Below are positions 34,200 to 43,200 of a stretch of 64,000 nt of DNA, one piece after another. The translations under genes and the position numbers were made by a program. Source of the DNA: Psychromonas sp. SP041 (lineage in GTDB: Bacteria; Pseudomonadota; Gammaproteobacteria; Enterobacterales; Psychromonadaceae); NCBI RefSeq assembly GCF_000470315.2, contig NZ_CBRF02000006.1, positions 1 to 64,000 of the forward strand, in the 5' to 3' direction. The stretch's first letter is position 1, and every line of letters begins with the position of its first letter. Below the pieces are notes generated by a model. It saw only the letters and a list, made by a program, of their open reading frames with translations, did not search any database and was not told where the DNA came from.

Positions 34200-35620
34200 T
34201 GAGTATCATTAAAAAGTTAATGGGAATGTTTGGGGTGAAGCTGGATAGCAGTGCTAAATCATCGTCTAAGTCAGTGCGTGAAATTGCTGTAATTGGCCTA
34301 GGCGTAGCTGAAAATGCCATGCTCAGTGAGCAAGCTCTATTCGCATTACAATCAGCAGACTTAGTGATTGGATCTGAGCGTCAATTAAAAACATTAGAAA
34401 AGCATTTAGCGATTCAACCTAACATAGAAACATTGGGGGAAGGTGACCAACAACAAGTTGAACCTCAATCAATCAGCTTGCCACCTCGAACTGAAATTAT
34501 TCCTAAATTAAAAGAATTAAAAGCACTGATAGAATCCGAACAAAAAGTCGTCGTATTAGGATCTGGTGATCCGCTTTACTATGGTATCGGGACATGGATC
34601 AGTAAACACTTTAACGATGCAGTAGTACGTTTTTTTCCTGCTGTTTCAAGTATTACTCAAGCATGTCATAGCTTATCAATTGCACAACAAGATGTGCATG
34701 TAGTGAGCTTACATGGGCGCCCGTTAGCTAAATTAAGAGTGGCTTTGAAAGCACAGCAAACGTTATTGTTATTAACTGACAAAGATAGTTTACCGCATCA
34801 CCTTGCGGCGGTTTGTAAAGAAACGGGATTTACTGAAGCAGAAATCATTGTATGTGAACGCCTTGGTTATACAGAACAAAAGATATCTCGTTTCACAGTA
34901 CAAGCATTATTAGAGGCTGAAGCTGAAGAGAACCTCCAAGATTTTGATGCATTACATGTGTCTTTTGTTATTTGTGGTGCAAACAAAGGTTATTTACCTG
35001 AATTTCCGGGCATTAAAGATGCTGATTTTGAAACCGGTGAATTAGGCTCAAAAGGAATGATCAGCAAGCGTGAAGTACGTTTAGCGATTTTGTCATTATT
35101 ACAACCAAGTAAAAGAGACATTATTTGGGATATCGGCGCAGGTTGTGGTGGTGTGTCAGTTGAGATGGCTTATTGGCAACCTAAAGCCAAGGTTTATGCT
35201 ATTGAGCATAACCAAGAGCGATTCGATTGTCTGTTAGCAAATAAGCAAAAATTTGGTGTGGTAAATAATTTAAAAAGTACTTTTGGACGTGCGCCAGAAG
35301 CACTGACAGGTTTACCAACGCCTAATAAAATCTTTATTGGGGGCAGTGATGGCGAATTATCTGAATTATTAGAAACACTGTGGGTAAAACTGCCAGAAGA
35401 CGGTCAAATTGTTGTTTCTGCGGTGATGGAAAAAACGAAGTCTCAATTACTTAATTTCTATACAAAACGAAGTGTTGCTGAAGATAGTCAATTAGAGACA
35501 TTACAAGTTGCCGTTAATAAAAGTAGAACGTTAGGCGGTCAGCTTGCTTACAATCCTGCTTTGTCTGTTAGCTTATTTAGCTTTATCAAAAAGAACAACA
35601 CACAAATAGTAAAGGGATAG
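34199..35620 (+). CDS. cbiET: Cobalt-precorrin-7 C5/C15-methyltransferase, fused CbiE-CbiT
   Basis: A bifunctional enzyme of 473 residues from the start at 34199, chosen because AGGAG lies ten bases upstream and the ATG overlaps the cbiC stop. After a basic N-terminal extension of about 25 residues, the CbiE tetrapyrrole-methylase domain runs from IAVIGLGVAENAM to about residue 235. It carries the VVLGSGDPLYYGIG motif, which contacts S-adenosylmethionine. The CbiT domain follows (MISKREVRLAILSLLQP, then IIWDIGAGCGGVSVEMAY, the nucleotide-methyl-donor loop). CbiT also decarboxylates the ring-C acetate. The fusion corresponds to CobL of the aerobic nomenclature. Confidence 0.93.
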   Translation: MSIIKKLMGMFGVKLDSSAKSSSKSVREIAVIGLGVAENAMLSEQALFALQSADLVIGSERQLKTLEKHLAIQPNIETLGEGDQQQVEPQSISLPPRTEIIPKLKELKALIESEQKVVVLGSGDPLYYGIGTWISKHFNDAVVRFFPAVSSITQACHSLSIAQQDVHVVSLHGRPLAKLRVALKAQQTLLLLTDKDSLPHHLAAVCKETGFTEAEIIVCERLGYTEQKISRFTVQALLEAEAEENLQDFDALHVSFVICGANKGYLPEFPGIKDADFETGELGSKGMISKREVRLAILSLLQPSKRDIIWDIGAGCGGVSVEMAYWQPKAKVYAIEHNQERFDCLLANKQKFGVVNNLKSTFGRAPEALTGLPTPNKIFIGGSDGELSELLETLWVKLPEDGQIVVSAVMEKTKSQLLNFYTKRSVAEDSQLETLQVAVNKSRTLGGQLAYNPALSVSLFSFIKKNNTQIVKG

Positions 35621-35623
35621 AAA

Positions 35624-36373
35624 ATGAATGATCTTGCTTCAACAGTCCAAGCTGGCTTGTTTATCGGTGTGGGTGTTGGCCCTGGTGACCCTGAGTTACT
35701 AACCTTAAAAGCATATCGAGCGATTCAACATGCTGATGTTATTTGTTATTTAGAAAATGAATCAGGAAAATCGCAAGCACTTGATATCGCTGTTGAAGCA
35801 TTGAAAAGTCCTATTAAAAAGCAGCAACATTTAGGCGTTCGCTTTGCGATGTCTCGTGAACGTGTTGCGGCTAATTTAGCTTATGACAAAGCAATAGGGC
35901 AAATTCAAGAACAATTAAAACAAGGAAAAACGGTCGCATTTTTATGTGAAGGCGATCCGTTGTTCTTTGGATCTTTTACTTATTTATTAGAGCGTTTAGA
36001 CAGCCAATACGCTTCACATGTTATTCCTGGTATTCCTGCTTTTGTAGCCGCGACGGCAGAGCTTAAAATACCATTAACGGTATTAAAGCAATCTTTCGCC
36101 GTGATCACCGGACGTCATAGTGACACAAAAATTAAAGCCGCTTTATTAGAACATGATGCCGTTGTGATCATGAAAGCTGGCATCGAAAGACCGCGTTTAT
36201 TAGCTTTATTAAAAGAAACAAAACGTTTTGATGACGCTAACTATTTAGAATATATCAGCCGTGATAATCAACAGGTGATTACCGATTTAAATCAATTACC
36301 CGATCAAGCTGGTCCGTATTTTTCATTGTTTGTCATTACCCGTAAAGAAGCGCGTCAGGCAGAGAAGGCGTGA
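35624..36373 (+). CDS. cbiL: Cobalt-precorrin-2 C20-methyltransferase CbiL
   Basis: A 249-residue tetrapyrrole methylase that starts the methylation series. The family motif GVGVGPGDPELLTLKAYRAI lies at residues 16-35, FLCEGDPLFFGSFTYLLERL near 107-126, and IPGIPAFVAATAELKIPL near 135. The GDPLFFGS segment is typical of C20 enzymes. It begins 4 bp after cbiET and its TGA overlaps the GTG start of cbiG. It should use cobalt-precorrin-2 made by the CbiX-type chelatase. Confidence 0.93.
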   Translation: MNDLASTVQAGLFIGVGVGPGDPELLTLKAYRAIQHADVICYLENESGKSQALDIAVEALKSPIKKQQHLGVRFAMSRERVAANLAYDKAIGQIQEQLKQGKTVAFLCEGDPLFFGSFTYLLERLDSQYASHVIPGIPAFVAATAELKIPLTVLKQSFAVITGRHSDTKIKAALLEHDAVVIMKAGIERPRLLALLKETKRFDDANYLEYISRDNQQVITDLNQLPDQAGPYFSLFVITRKEARQAEKA

Positions 36374-37134
36374 TTAGAATTATCTGTTTAACAGAAGTCG
36401 GATTACAACTAGCGAGGCGTTTACAGCATCTTTTATCTGATACTGAAAGCGAGGTGTGTTTCAAACCGGCCCCTTTTATTGATTCAGTACAAGCCTACTT
36501 TAAGCAACGAGATACGTTAATTTTCATTTGTGCCACAGGTATCGTGATGCGTGCTTTAGCGCCTGTTATTAAAGATAAGTATAAAGATCCTGCTGTATTA
36601 GTACTTGATGAGAATGGGCAGTTTGTTATCCCGTTATTATCAGGTCATGAAGGTGGAGCGAATGAACTTGCACGACAAGTTTCAAATTTGCTAGAGAATC
36701 AATTAGTGATTACTACTGCTAATCGTTATTTAAAACCAGTTTATGTGGTTGGTATGGGGTGTGAGCGACATTGTCCAGAGCCTGTTTTACAAGGTTTATT
36801 AGATGAGTGCTTAGCTAAAGCAGGTTTAACGATTAATGATATTGGCGCTATTACCAGTATTGATATTAAAAGTGATGAAGTGGGCTTGATGGCACTAGCA
36901 AATAATTTAAATAAACCCTATTTGACCTTTGATACTAGGCAACTTGGGTTAATGGAAGAGCGACTCTCTACTAAGTCTGATTATATTTTTAAAACTGTTG
37001 GAGTGTATGGCGTTGCAGAGTCAGCTGCTTTATACCAAGCACAGCAGATGACCAACAATGGCAGTGAACTGCTATTAAATAAACATAAGAATAAACAAGC
37101 GACGTGTTCAATAGCACGATCGTATATGCAATAA
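36370..37134 (+). CDS. cbiG: Cobalt-precorrin-5A hydrolase CbiG, compact form
   Basis: A 254-residue enzyme that opens the delta-lactone and releases acetaldehyde in the early-cobalt pathway. The GTG start overlaps the cbiL stop (GTGA) and AGAGAAGG precedes it. The N-terminal domain shows IFICATGIVMRALAPVIKDKYKDPAVLVLDE (seen in parts), VIPLLSGHEGGANELARQV. The C-terminal CobE-like domain starts YVVGMGCERHCPEPVLQGLL and has ITSIDIKSDEVGLMALA. The central domain of about 90 residues found in typical CbiG (about 350 residues) is absent, although the frame is unbroken. The tail after residue 230 is low in conservation. Probably a functional short version. Confidence 0.9.
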   Translation: MIRIICLTEVGLQLARRLQHLLSDTESEVCFKPAPFIDSVQAYFKQRDTLIFICATGIVMRALAPVIKDKYKDPAVLVLDENGQFVIPLLSGHEGGANELARQVSNLLENQLVITTANRYLKPVYVVGMGCERHCPEPVLQGLLDECLAKAGLTINDIGAITSIDIKSDEVGLMALANNLNKPYLTFDTRQLGLMEERLSTKSDYIFKTVGVYGVAESAALYQAQQMTNNGSELLLNKHKNKQATCSIARSYMQ

Positions 37135-37274
37135 CATTTACAGTTAATTTTACAAGGTAAATTGACGAAATGGGCTTAATTATTGAAGTTAATAGCCTAC
37201 GTTAAGAATTTGAGTTAAGAGCTTAAGTTAAGAATTTAAATTAAGAAATAAGTTAAAAGAAAATAGGGAAGAAA
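37135..37274. repeat. Degenerate short tandem repeat between cbiG and cbiH
   Basis: About five degenerate copies of GTTAAGAATTTRA-like units (GTTAAGAATTTGA, GTTAAGAGCTTAA, GTTAAGAATTTAA, ATTAAGAAATAA) lie between about 37200 and 37255. They end just before the GGGAAG ribosome-binding site of cbiH. No hairpin terminator is visible, so transcription probably continues. Confidence 0.6.
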
Positions 37275-38060
37275 ATGAGTAATAAAAAACAACTTTTTGT
37301 TGTCGGTATGGGACCGGGTGATGCTGATTTAGTGGCTCCTAAAGCATTAAAAGCAGTACAACAAAGTACCGATTTAGTGGCTTATGGACTCTATTTAGAT
37401 CTTCTAGGTGAACCCTGTAACAACAAAGTGCATCACGATTTACCATTAGGTGAAGAGATTGGGCGTGCACGATTAGCATTAGATTTAGCGGCAAGTGGCA
37501 AAACTACATCGCTCATTTCAAGTGGTGATATCGGCATTTACGCAATGGCAACCTTAGTATTTGAATTACTGGATAGGCAGCTTCAAGGTCTTGAAGAGCA
37601 CCCTGAATGGTTAGAGGTTGAAATAGATGTTGTACCTGGTATTTCTGCGATGCAAGCTGGTGCAAGCCGTATTGGTGCAATGTTAGGCCATGACTTCTGT
37701 ACAGTGAGTTTGTCAGACCTGTTAACGCCCTGGGAAACGATTAATAAGCGTATTCACAGCGCAGGCGAAGGCGATTTTGTTATCTCTTTCTATAATCCCG
37801 TGTCTAAAAAACGTGATTGGCAGCTTAACCATGCGCGTGATGTGTTATTGAAATATCGTCCAGCATCAACACCGGTTTTATTAGGCCGTCAGTTGACCCG
37901 TGAAGATGAAAGTATCCGTATTATCCGTTTAGATGAGTTAGATGCAAAAGATGTGGATATGTTTACGTTAGTGAGCGTGGGCAATAGTGAGTCTCGTCAT
38001 ATCGTCAACGGTGATAAAAACTGGGTTTATACACCTCGTGGTTATAAGAAAAAATTATAG
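37275..38060 (+). CDS. cbiH: Cobalt-precorrin-3B C17-methyltransferase CbiH/CobJ
   Basis: A 261-residue tetrapyrrole methylase that performs C17 methylation with ring contraction. The opening is LFVVGMGPGDADLVAPKALKAV, then DLVAYGLYLDLL, ISSGDIGIYAMATLVFELL near 78, VVPGISAMQAGASRIGAMLGHDFCTVSLSDLLTPW (in parts, near 125-155), and VISFYNPVSKKRDWQL near 170. All match the family. It has no C-terminal nitrite-reductase-like extension. The gene is flanked by non-coding repeats on both sides, unlike the tight packing upstream. Confidence 0.94.
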   Translation: MSNKKQLFVVGMGPGDADLVAPKALKAVQQSTDLVAYGLYLDLLGEPCNNKVHHDLPLGEEIGRARLALDLAASGKTTSLISSGDIGIYAMATLVFELLDRQLQGLEEHPEWLEVEIDVVPGISAMQAGASRIGAMLGHDFCTVSLSDLLTPWETINKRIHSAGEGDFVISFYNPVSKKRDWQLNHARDVLLKYRPASTPVLLGRQLTREDESIRIIRLDELDAKDVDMFTLVSVGNSESRHIVNGDKNWVYTPRGYKKKL

Positions 38061-38110
38061 CTAATAGCGTTGCACTACGAACAATTTCTGCGTTTAAAGT
38101 GCTCACTTAG
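38054..38110. repeat. Partial copy of the family-3 repeat
   Basis: The sequence starting in the last codons of cbiH (AATTATAG...GCGTTGCACTACGAACAATT, then TCTGCGTTTAAAGTGCTCACTTAG) matches the left half of the complete element at 38131-38248 at most positions. It looks like a truncated earlier insertion in direct orientation. Confidence 0.65.
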
Positions 38111-38130
38111 AAACTGCGCTCAGCGCTTGA

Positions 38131-38248
38131 AAAATGAATTATAGCGTCGCACTACGCGCAATTTCTTCGTTGAAAGTACTCACTTGGTGAACCAAGCTCC
38201 GTGCTTTCGCCTTGAACTAGCGTGAATTGCTTAGCCATAATTCATTTT
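38131..38248. repeat. 118-bp palindromic repeat (family 3) between cbiH and cbiF
   Basis: The ends are inverted repeats: AAAATGAATTATAGC (38131-38145) and GCCATAATTCATTTT (38234-38248). A central palindrome TTGGTGAACCAA is flanked by sequences of higher GC content than the surroundings. No ORF is present. It resembles a REP/MITE-type element inserted in the operon. Confidence 0.75.
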
Positions 38249-38297
38249 AGATTTAACGACGTAAAATATTAAAGAAAAATTAAACAAAGGGTTTTAC

Positions 38298-39101
38298 ATG
38301 AAAGTTTATTTTATTGGCGCAGGGCCGGGTGATCCTGAATTGATGACCATCAAAGGCGCGCGTTTGTTAAAGCAGTGTCCTGTTGTGTTGTATGCAGGGT
38401 CGTTGATTCCACGTCAAACATTACAAGATGTTGAAGACAGTGCCGAGCTGATTGTTGATACGGCTAAAATCAATCTTGATGAGATGGAAGCGTATTTTGT
38501 TGAAGCTGCAAAAGCAGGTAAGGATGTTGCGCGTTTACAATGTGGTGATCCAGCATTATACGGCGCAATTGCAGAGCAAATTCGTCGTTTAGACAAACAT
38601 GGTATTGATTATGAAGTCATTCCCGGTGTGAGTGCAACGGCGGCTTCTGCTGCGTATTTAGGTAAAGAGTTAACACTGTCTGGTGTATCGCAAACCGTGA
38701 TCATGACGCGTTATGAAGGTAAAACACCTTTCCCTGAACGTGAGCGTTTACCGCAACTTGCGCAAAGTGGTGCAACTTTAGCAATCCATTTAGGTATCAC
38801 TAAAATCCGTAAAATCGTGGCTGAGTTAATTCCACATTATGGTGAAGATTGTCCTGTGGCGGTTTGTTACCGTAGTTCATGGCCTGACCAAGATAAAGTC
38901 ACTGGCACATTAGCTGATATTGCAGAAAAAGTAGAAGCCAAAGGATTTAAGTTAACGGCACTTATTTTGGTTGGTCACGTATTAGATACGACTAATTTTG
39001 AAGATTCGTACCTGTATAAAAAAGATAAACCTAATATTTTCCGTCGTCGTAAAAATACACTTTCCATTGAAGAATTAGAGGTCAAAAATGACAACAAGTA
39101 A
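38298..39101 (+). CDS. cbiF: Cobalt-precorrin-4 C11-methyltransferase CbiF
   Basis: A 267-residue tetrapyrrole methylase. The motifs are VYFIGAGPGDPELMTIKGARLL at residues 2-23 (in the canonical place), VVLYAGSLIP near 33, RLQCGDPALYGAIAEQIRRL near 78-97, VIPGVSATAASAAYLGKELTL near 106, and VAVCYRSSWPDQ near 195. The last 25 residues are basic (FRRRKNTL). A GGG-TTTT leader lies before the ATG. It overlaps cobW by 14 bp, so the operon resumes tight packing here. Confidence 0.95.
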   Translation: MKVYFIGAGPGDPELMTIKGARLLKQCPVVLYAGSLIPRQTLQDVEDSAELIVDTAKINLDEMEAYFVEAAKAGKDVARLQCGDPALYGAIAEQIRRLDKHGIDYEVIPGVSATAASAAYLGKELTLSGVSQTVIMTRYEGKTPFPERERLPQLAQSGATLAIHLGITKIRKIVAELIPHYGEDCPVAVCYRSSWPDQDKVTGTLADIAEKVEAKGFKLTALILVGHVLDTTNFEDSYLYKKDKPNIFRRRKNTLSIEELEVKNDNK

Positions 39102-40221
39102 CTCATCAACAAGCAATGCTTTAAATAACAGCGTTTCATTAAATAAAATTCCAACGACGGTGGTGACTGGTTTTCTTGGTAGCGGTAAAACAACGTTATT
39201 AGCTAACTTGCTTAAAAAAGCAAAAGGCAAACGTATTGCCGTGATCATGAATGAATTTGGTGAATTAGATATCGATTCAGAATTACTACGTAGCTGTCCC
39301 TTTGATGAAGAAAGTGGATGCGAGGGAGATGGCGCAGAACTAGTCGGTGGCGAAGATGGAATCTACGAATTAGCGAACGGTTGTATCTGTTGTACCGTAG
39401 AAGAAGAGTTTTTACCTGTCATGAAAAAATTGGTTGAACGTCGTGACCAAATCGATCATATCCTAATTGAAACATCAGGTTTAGCGTTACCAAAACCATT
39501 AGTACAAGCGTTCAATTGGCCGGGTATCAAAGAATATTGCACTGTAGATGCTGTTATTACATTAGTTGATGGTCCTGCAATTGCAGCGGGTCGTTTTGCA
39601 GCTGATGAAGATAAAGTAAAAGAACAACGTGCATTAGATGAAAGTTTAGATCATGACCCAAGTTTACAAGAACTATTAGACGATCAACTCAACTCTGCTG
39701 ATTTAGTGGTCGTGAGTAAAAGTGATTTATTAACTGAAGAAGAGCAAGCACGCGTTAAAGCAGTCATAGAAAAACGTGTACCAAGTTCAGTTAAAACTGC
39801 CTATATCAATAATGGTGACGTACCACTTGATGTGTTAATCGGTATTAATGCGGGCACTGAAAAAACCATTGATAAAGTTCATAACCATCATGACCATCAT
39901 CATGCTCACGGTGCACATCACGACCACGCACATGACCATTTTGATTCTATGGTGATAAGCTTAGGGACGGTTGATGCTGACAAACTAAAAGTAAGTGTTG
40001 AAAAACTATTAAACGAATTTAACTTATTCCGTATTAAAGGTTTTGCAGCTGTTGAAAACAAACCTATGCGCCAAGTATTGCAAGCCGTTGGTAAACGTTT
40101 AGAAGTTCACTTCGACCGTTTATGGGAAGCGACTGAAACACCAAAAACTGAATTAGTGTTGATCGGTAAGGGCTTAGACGAAGCTGCAGTTATTGCTATC
40201 TTAAAAAGCGCAGAGGTTTAA
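39088..40221 (+). CDS. cobW: CobW-type GTP-dependent metallochaperone
   Basis: A 377-residue G3E GTPase. The P-loop is GFLGSGKTT (about 28-36), the metal-sensing CxCC motif is GCICCTVEEEF near 99-109, and the Walker B-type segment is ILIETSGLALPKPLVQ. The guanine specificity motif SKSD lies near 211. A His/Asp-rich stretch (HNHHDHHHAHGAHHDHAHD, about 267-285) separates the GTPase from the C-terminal CobW domain. The protein probably delivers Co(II) to CobN, which follows 6 bp later. A Cys/acid-rich insert (CPFDEESGCEGDG) at 70-82 could also bind metal. Confidence 0.93.
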   Translation: MTTSNSSTSNALNNSVSLNKIPTTVVTGFLGSGKTTLLANLLKKAKGKRIAVIMNEFGELDIDSELLRSCPFDEESGCEGDGAELVGGEDGIYELANGCICCTVEEEFLPVMKKLVERRDQIDHILIETSGLALPKPLVQAFNWPGIKEYCTVDAVITLVDGPAIAAGRFAADEDKVKEQRALDESLDHDPSLQELLDDQLNSADLVVVSKSDLLTEEEQARVKAVIEKRVPSSVKTAYINNGDVPLDVLIGINAGTEKTIDKVHNHHDHHHAHGAHHDHAHDHFDSMVISLGTVDADKLKVSVEKLLNEFNLFRIKGFAAVENKPMRQVLQAVGKRLEVHFDRLWEATETPKTELVLIGKGLDEAAVIAILKSAEV

Positions 40222-40227
40222 TAACAA

Positions 40228-43200
40228 ATGCATCTATTAGCGGCACAACCAGGCGGATTTATTGAAGAAGAAGGCATTGTCGATTTAGCGCAATCGCCAG
40301 CGCCTTTGGTTGTGTTTAGCGCTGCCGACAGCCAATTAACCGCGCTTTCTGCCGGATTTAAAAAGGTGAATGCTGTATCTTCGAAAAACCTGTCTTCGAA
40401 TAGCTTGGCTGAAACGCGTTTAGTTAATTGGACTAACTTACTAAAGCCTGCTGCTTTTGACCTTTATGAAGATAAAGTCCTAGAGCAAGCAGAAGTAGTG
40501 GTGGTGTCGCTATTAGGTGGTAAAGCTTATTGGCAATATGGTGTGGAAGGATTAATTCGCTGGTCAAAAGCAAAATCCAATCGCACACTTATTTTAGTGC
40601 CCGGTGATGATAATGTTGACCCTGAGTTAATTGAATTATCAAATGTATCCGAAAAAATTCAACATCAAGTATGGCGATACTTACGTGCTGGTGGATTGGA
40701 TAACAGTGCACAGCTTTTTGCTTATTTGAATCAGCTTTATTTTGCGTCAAATATTGATGTTAATGACCCTCATTTTTTACCTGTTGCGCAGTTTTATAAT
40801 GAGCAACAAATCAGACGTAAATGGAAAAGTGAGCAAAGTGTCGTCGCACTGATTTTTTATCGTAGTCATTTACAATCAGCTAACTGCGAGATGTTTGATC
40901 AGTTTATTGAGTTGATGTCAGCGAATGGTTTAAACCCATTACCAATAGTGATTAGCTCGTTAAAAGATGAACAAGCCATGAGTGTGGTGAATCAGCTTTT
41001 AAGTGCGCATGATTGCCGTTTGATTTTAAACAGCACTGGCTTTGCTGCGAATACCGTGAGCAGTCCCGGATTAAGCTCTCAACCGAATAGCTTTAAACGT
41101 TTATTTGCCGTTGATATTCCTATTTTACAGCTGGTACTTTCAAGCAGTACTTTACAAGATTGGACGGATTACAAGCAAGGCTTACGCAGCCGTGATATTG
41201 CCATGCAGGTCGTACTACCTGAAATGGATGGCAAAGTATTAACTCGCGCCATTAGCTTTAAAACCGAAGCTTTTTTTGACGAAAAAACACAAATTTCATT
41301 AGTGCAATATCAATTACATAGCGAGCGTGCTTTGTTTGTGATTGAGTTGGCTAAAAAATATATTCAGCTTTCACTTACCGAGAATAAAAACAAACGTATT
41401 GCGTTGATCTTAGCTAATTATCCAACCAAAGATGGCCGCATCGGTAACGGTGTAGGATTAGACACGCCAAACTCGACAGTGAATATCTTAAATGCCTTAA
41501 AGGACGCGGGGTATCCCATTAATAGCGTGCCTGAAAACGGCAATAAACTGATTGAAACCTTATTAGAATCAGTGACCAACAACCCCAATACGTTACATCA
41601 TTTAGCCTGTTGGCAGAGTTTGTCGTTAAGTGATTACAAAAAAGCCTTTGCAGATTTACCGTTAGTGAGTCAGCAAGCCATTAACGAGCGTTGGGGTAAA
41701 CCCGAAGATGATATTAAATGTCGTGATGGACGTTTGATGATCTCAGGGATCCGCTTAGGTGAAACCTTTGTCGGTATTCAACCTGCACGTGGCTTTAATA
41801 TTGATTTACTCGCTAACTACCATGACCCTGATTTAGTGCCACCGCACAATTATTTAGCCTTCTATTTTTGGCTACGTTTTACTTATCAAGTCAACGCGGT
41901 TATTCATGTGGGGAAACACGGTAATTTAGAATGGTTACCGGGTAAAGGGCTTGCGCTTTCTAATGAATGTTGGCCTGATGCAGTGTTAGGTCCAATGCCA
42001 CATTTTTATCCTTTTATTGTTAACGATCCCGGTGAAGGTGCGCAAGCGAAACGACGTACGCAAGCGGTGATTATTGACCATTTAATGCCGCCAATGACAC
42101 GTGCTGAAACTTATGGAGAATTGGCTGAGCTTGAAGGTTTAGTCGATGAATATTATCAAGCACAAGGTTTAGATGTTCGTCGTGAAGTGTGGTTACGCGA
42201 ACAAATTTTAGAAAAAGTACAAAGCACTAATATTCTCGATGAATTAAATGAAGCGGCGCGTGAAGACGATGCTCAGGTATTAGAAGAGTTAGATACGTAT
42301 CTTTGTGATATTAAAGAAGCGCAAATTCGTCATGGATTGCATATTCTTGGGCAACTACCGGAACCGCATAAAGTAGCGAATACCTTAATTGCTTTATTAC
42401 GTTTGCCCCGTGGTGAAGGCGTTATAAACCAAGGTATTTTACACGCATTAGTGAGTGATTTTGTCTTGCAAATAGATGGTAAAGCATTCGATCCTTTAGA
42501 AGCGACTCGCGAACAATGGTTGGATGAAAAGCCTTCATTATTAATGAAGGTGAGTGAAACCCTATGGCGAACGCATGCAGATACGCGTGAACGTTTAGAG
42601 TTGTTGGCGTTAGAATGGGTTGAACACTTTTTACTTAACGATAACGATCTTATTGAGCTGAATAATTATCCAGCAACACAAGCGTTATTAACCTATGCAA
42701 AATCAACGATTCAGGCCGCGTTAAATCAAAGTGTTAAAAACGAATTAAGCGCAATCATTGACGGGTTAGATGGCAAATTTATTGAAGCTGGACCAAGCGG
42801 TGCACCAACGCGAGGTCGATTAGATACACTACCAACAGGACGCAATTTCTATTCTGTTGATAATCGCGCAATTCCCTCGAAAGCCGCTTGGGTATTAGGT
42901 CAACAATCGGCGCAAGCGTTAATCCATCGTCATTTGCAAGAACATGGCGATTACCCTAAACAATTGGGTTTATCAGTTTGGGGTACTGCAACCATGCGTA
43001 CTGGCGGTGACGATATTGCGCAAGCTTTTGCTTTGATGGGCGTAAAACCTATTTGGGCGCAGGGCAGTAATCGCGTGGTGGATTTTGAAATTATTCCATT
43101 CCAATTATTAAATCGTCCAAGAGTTGATGTGACCTTAAGAGTTTCCGGTTTTTTCCGTGATGCTTTTGCTAACGTGATGGCATTGTTTGATGCGGCTGTG

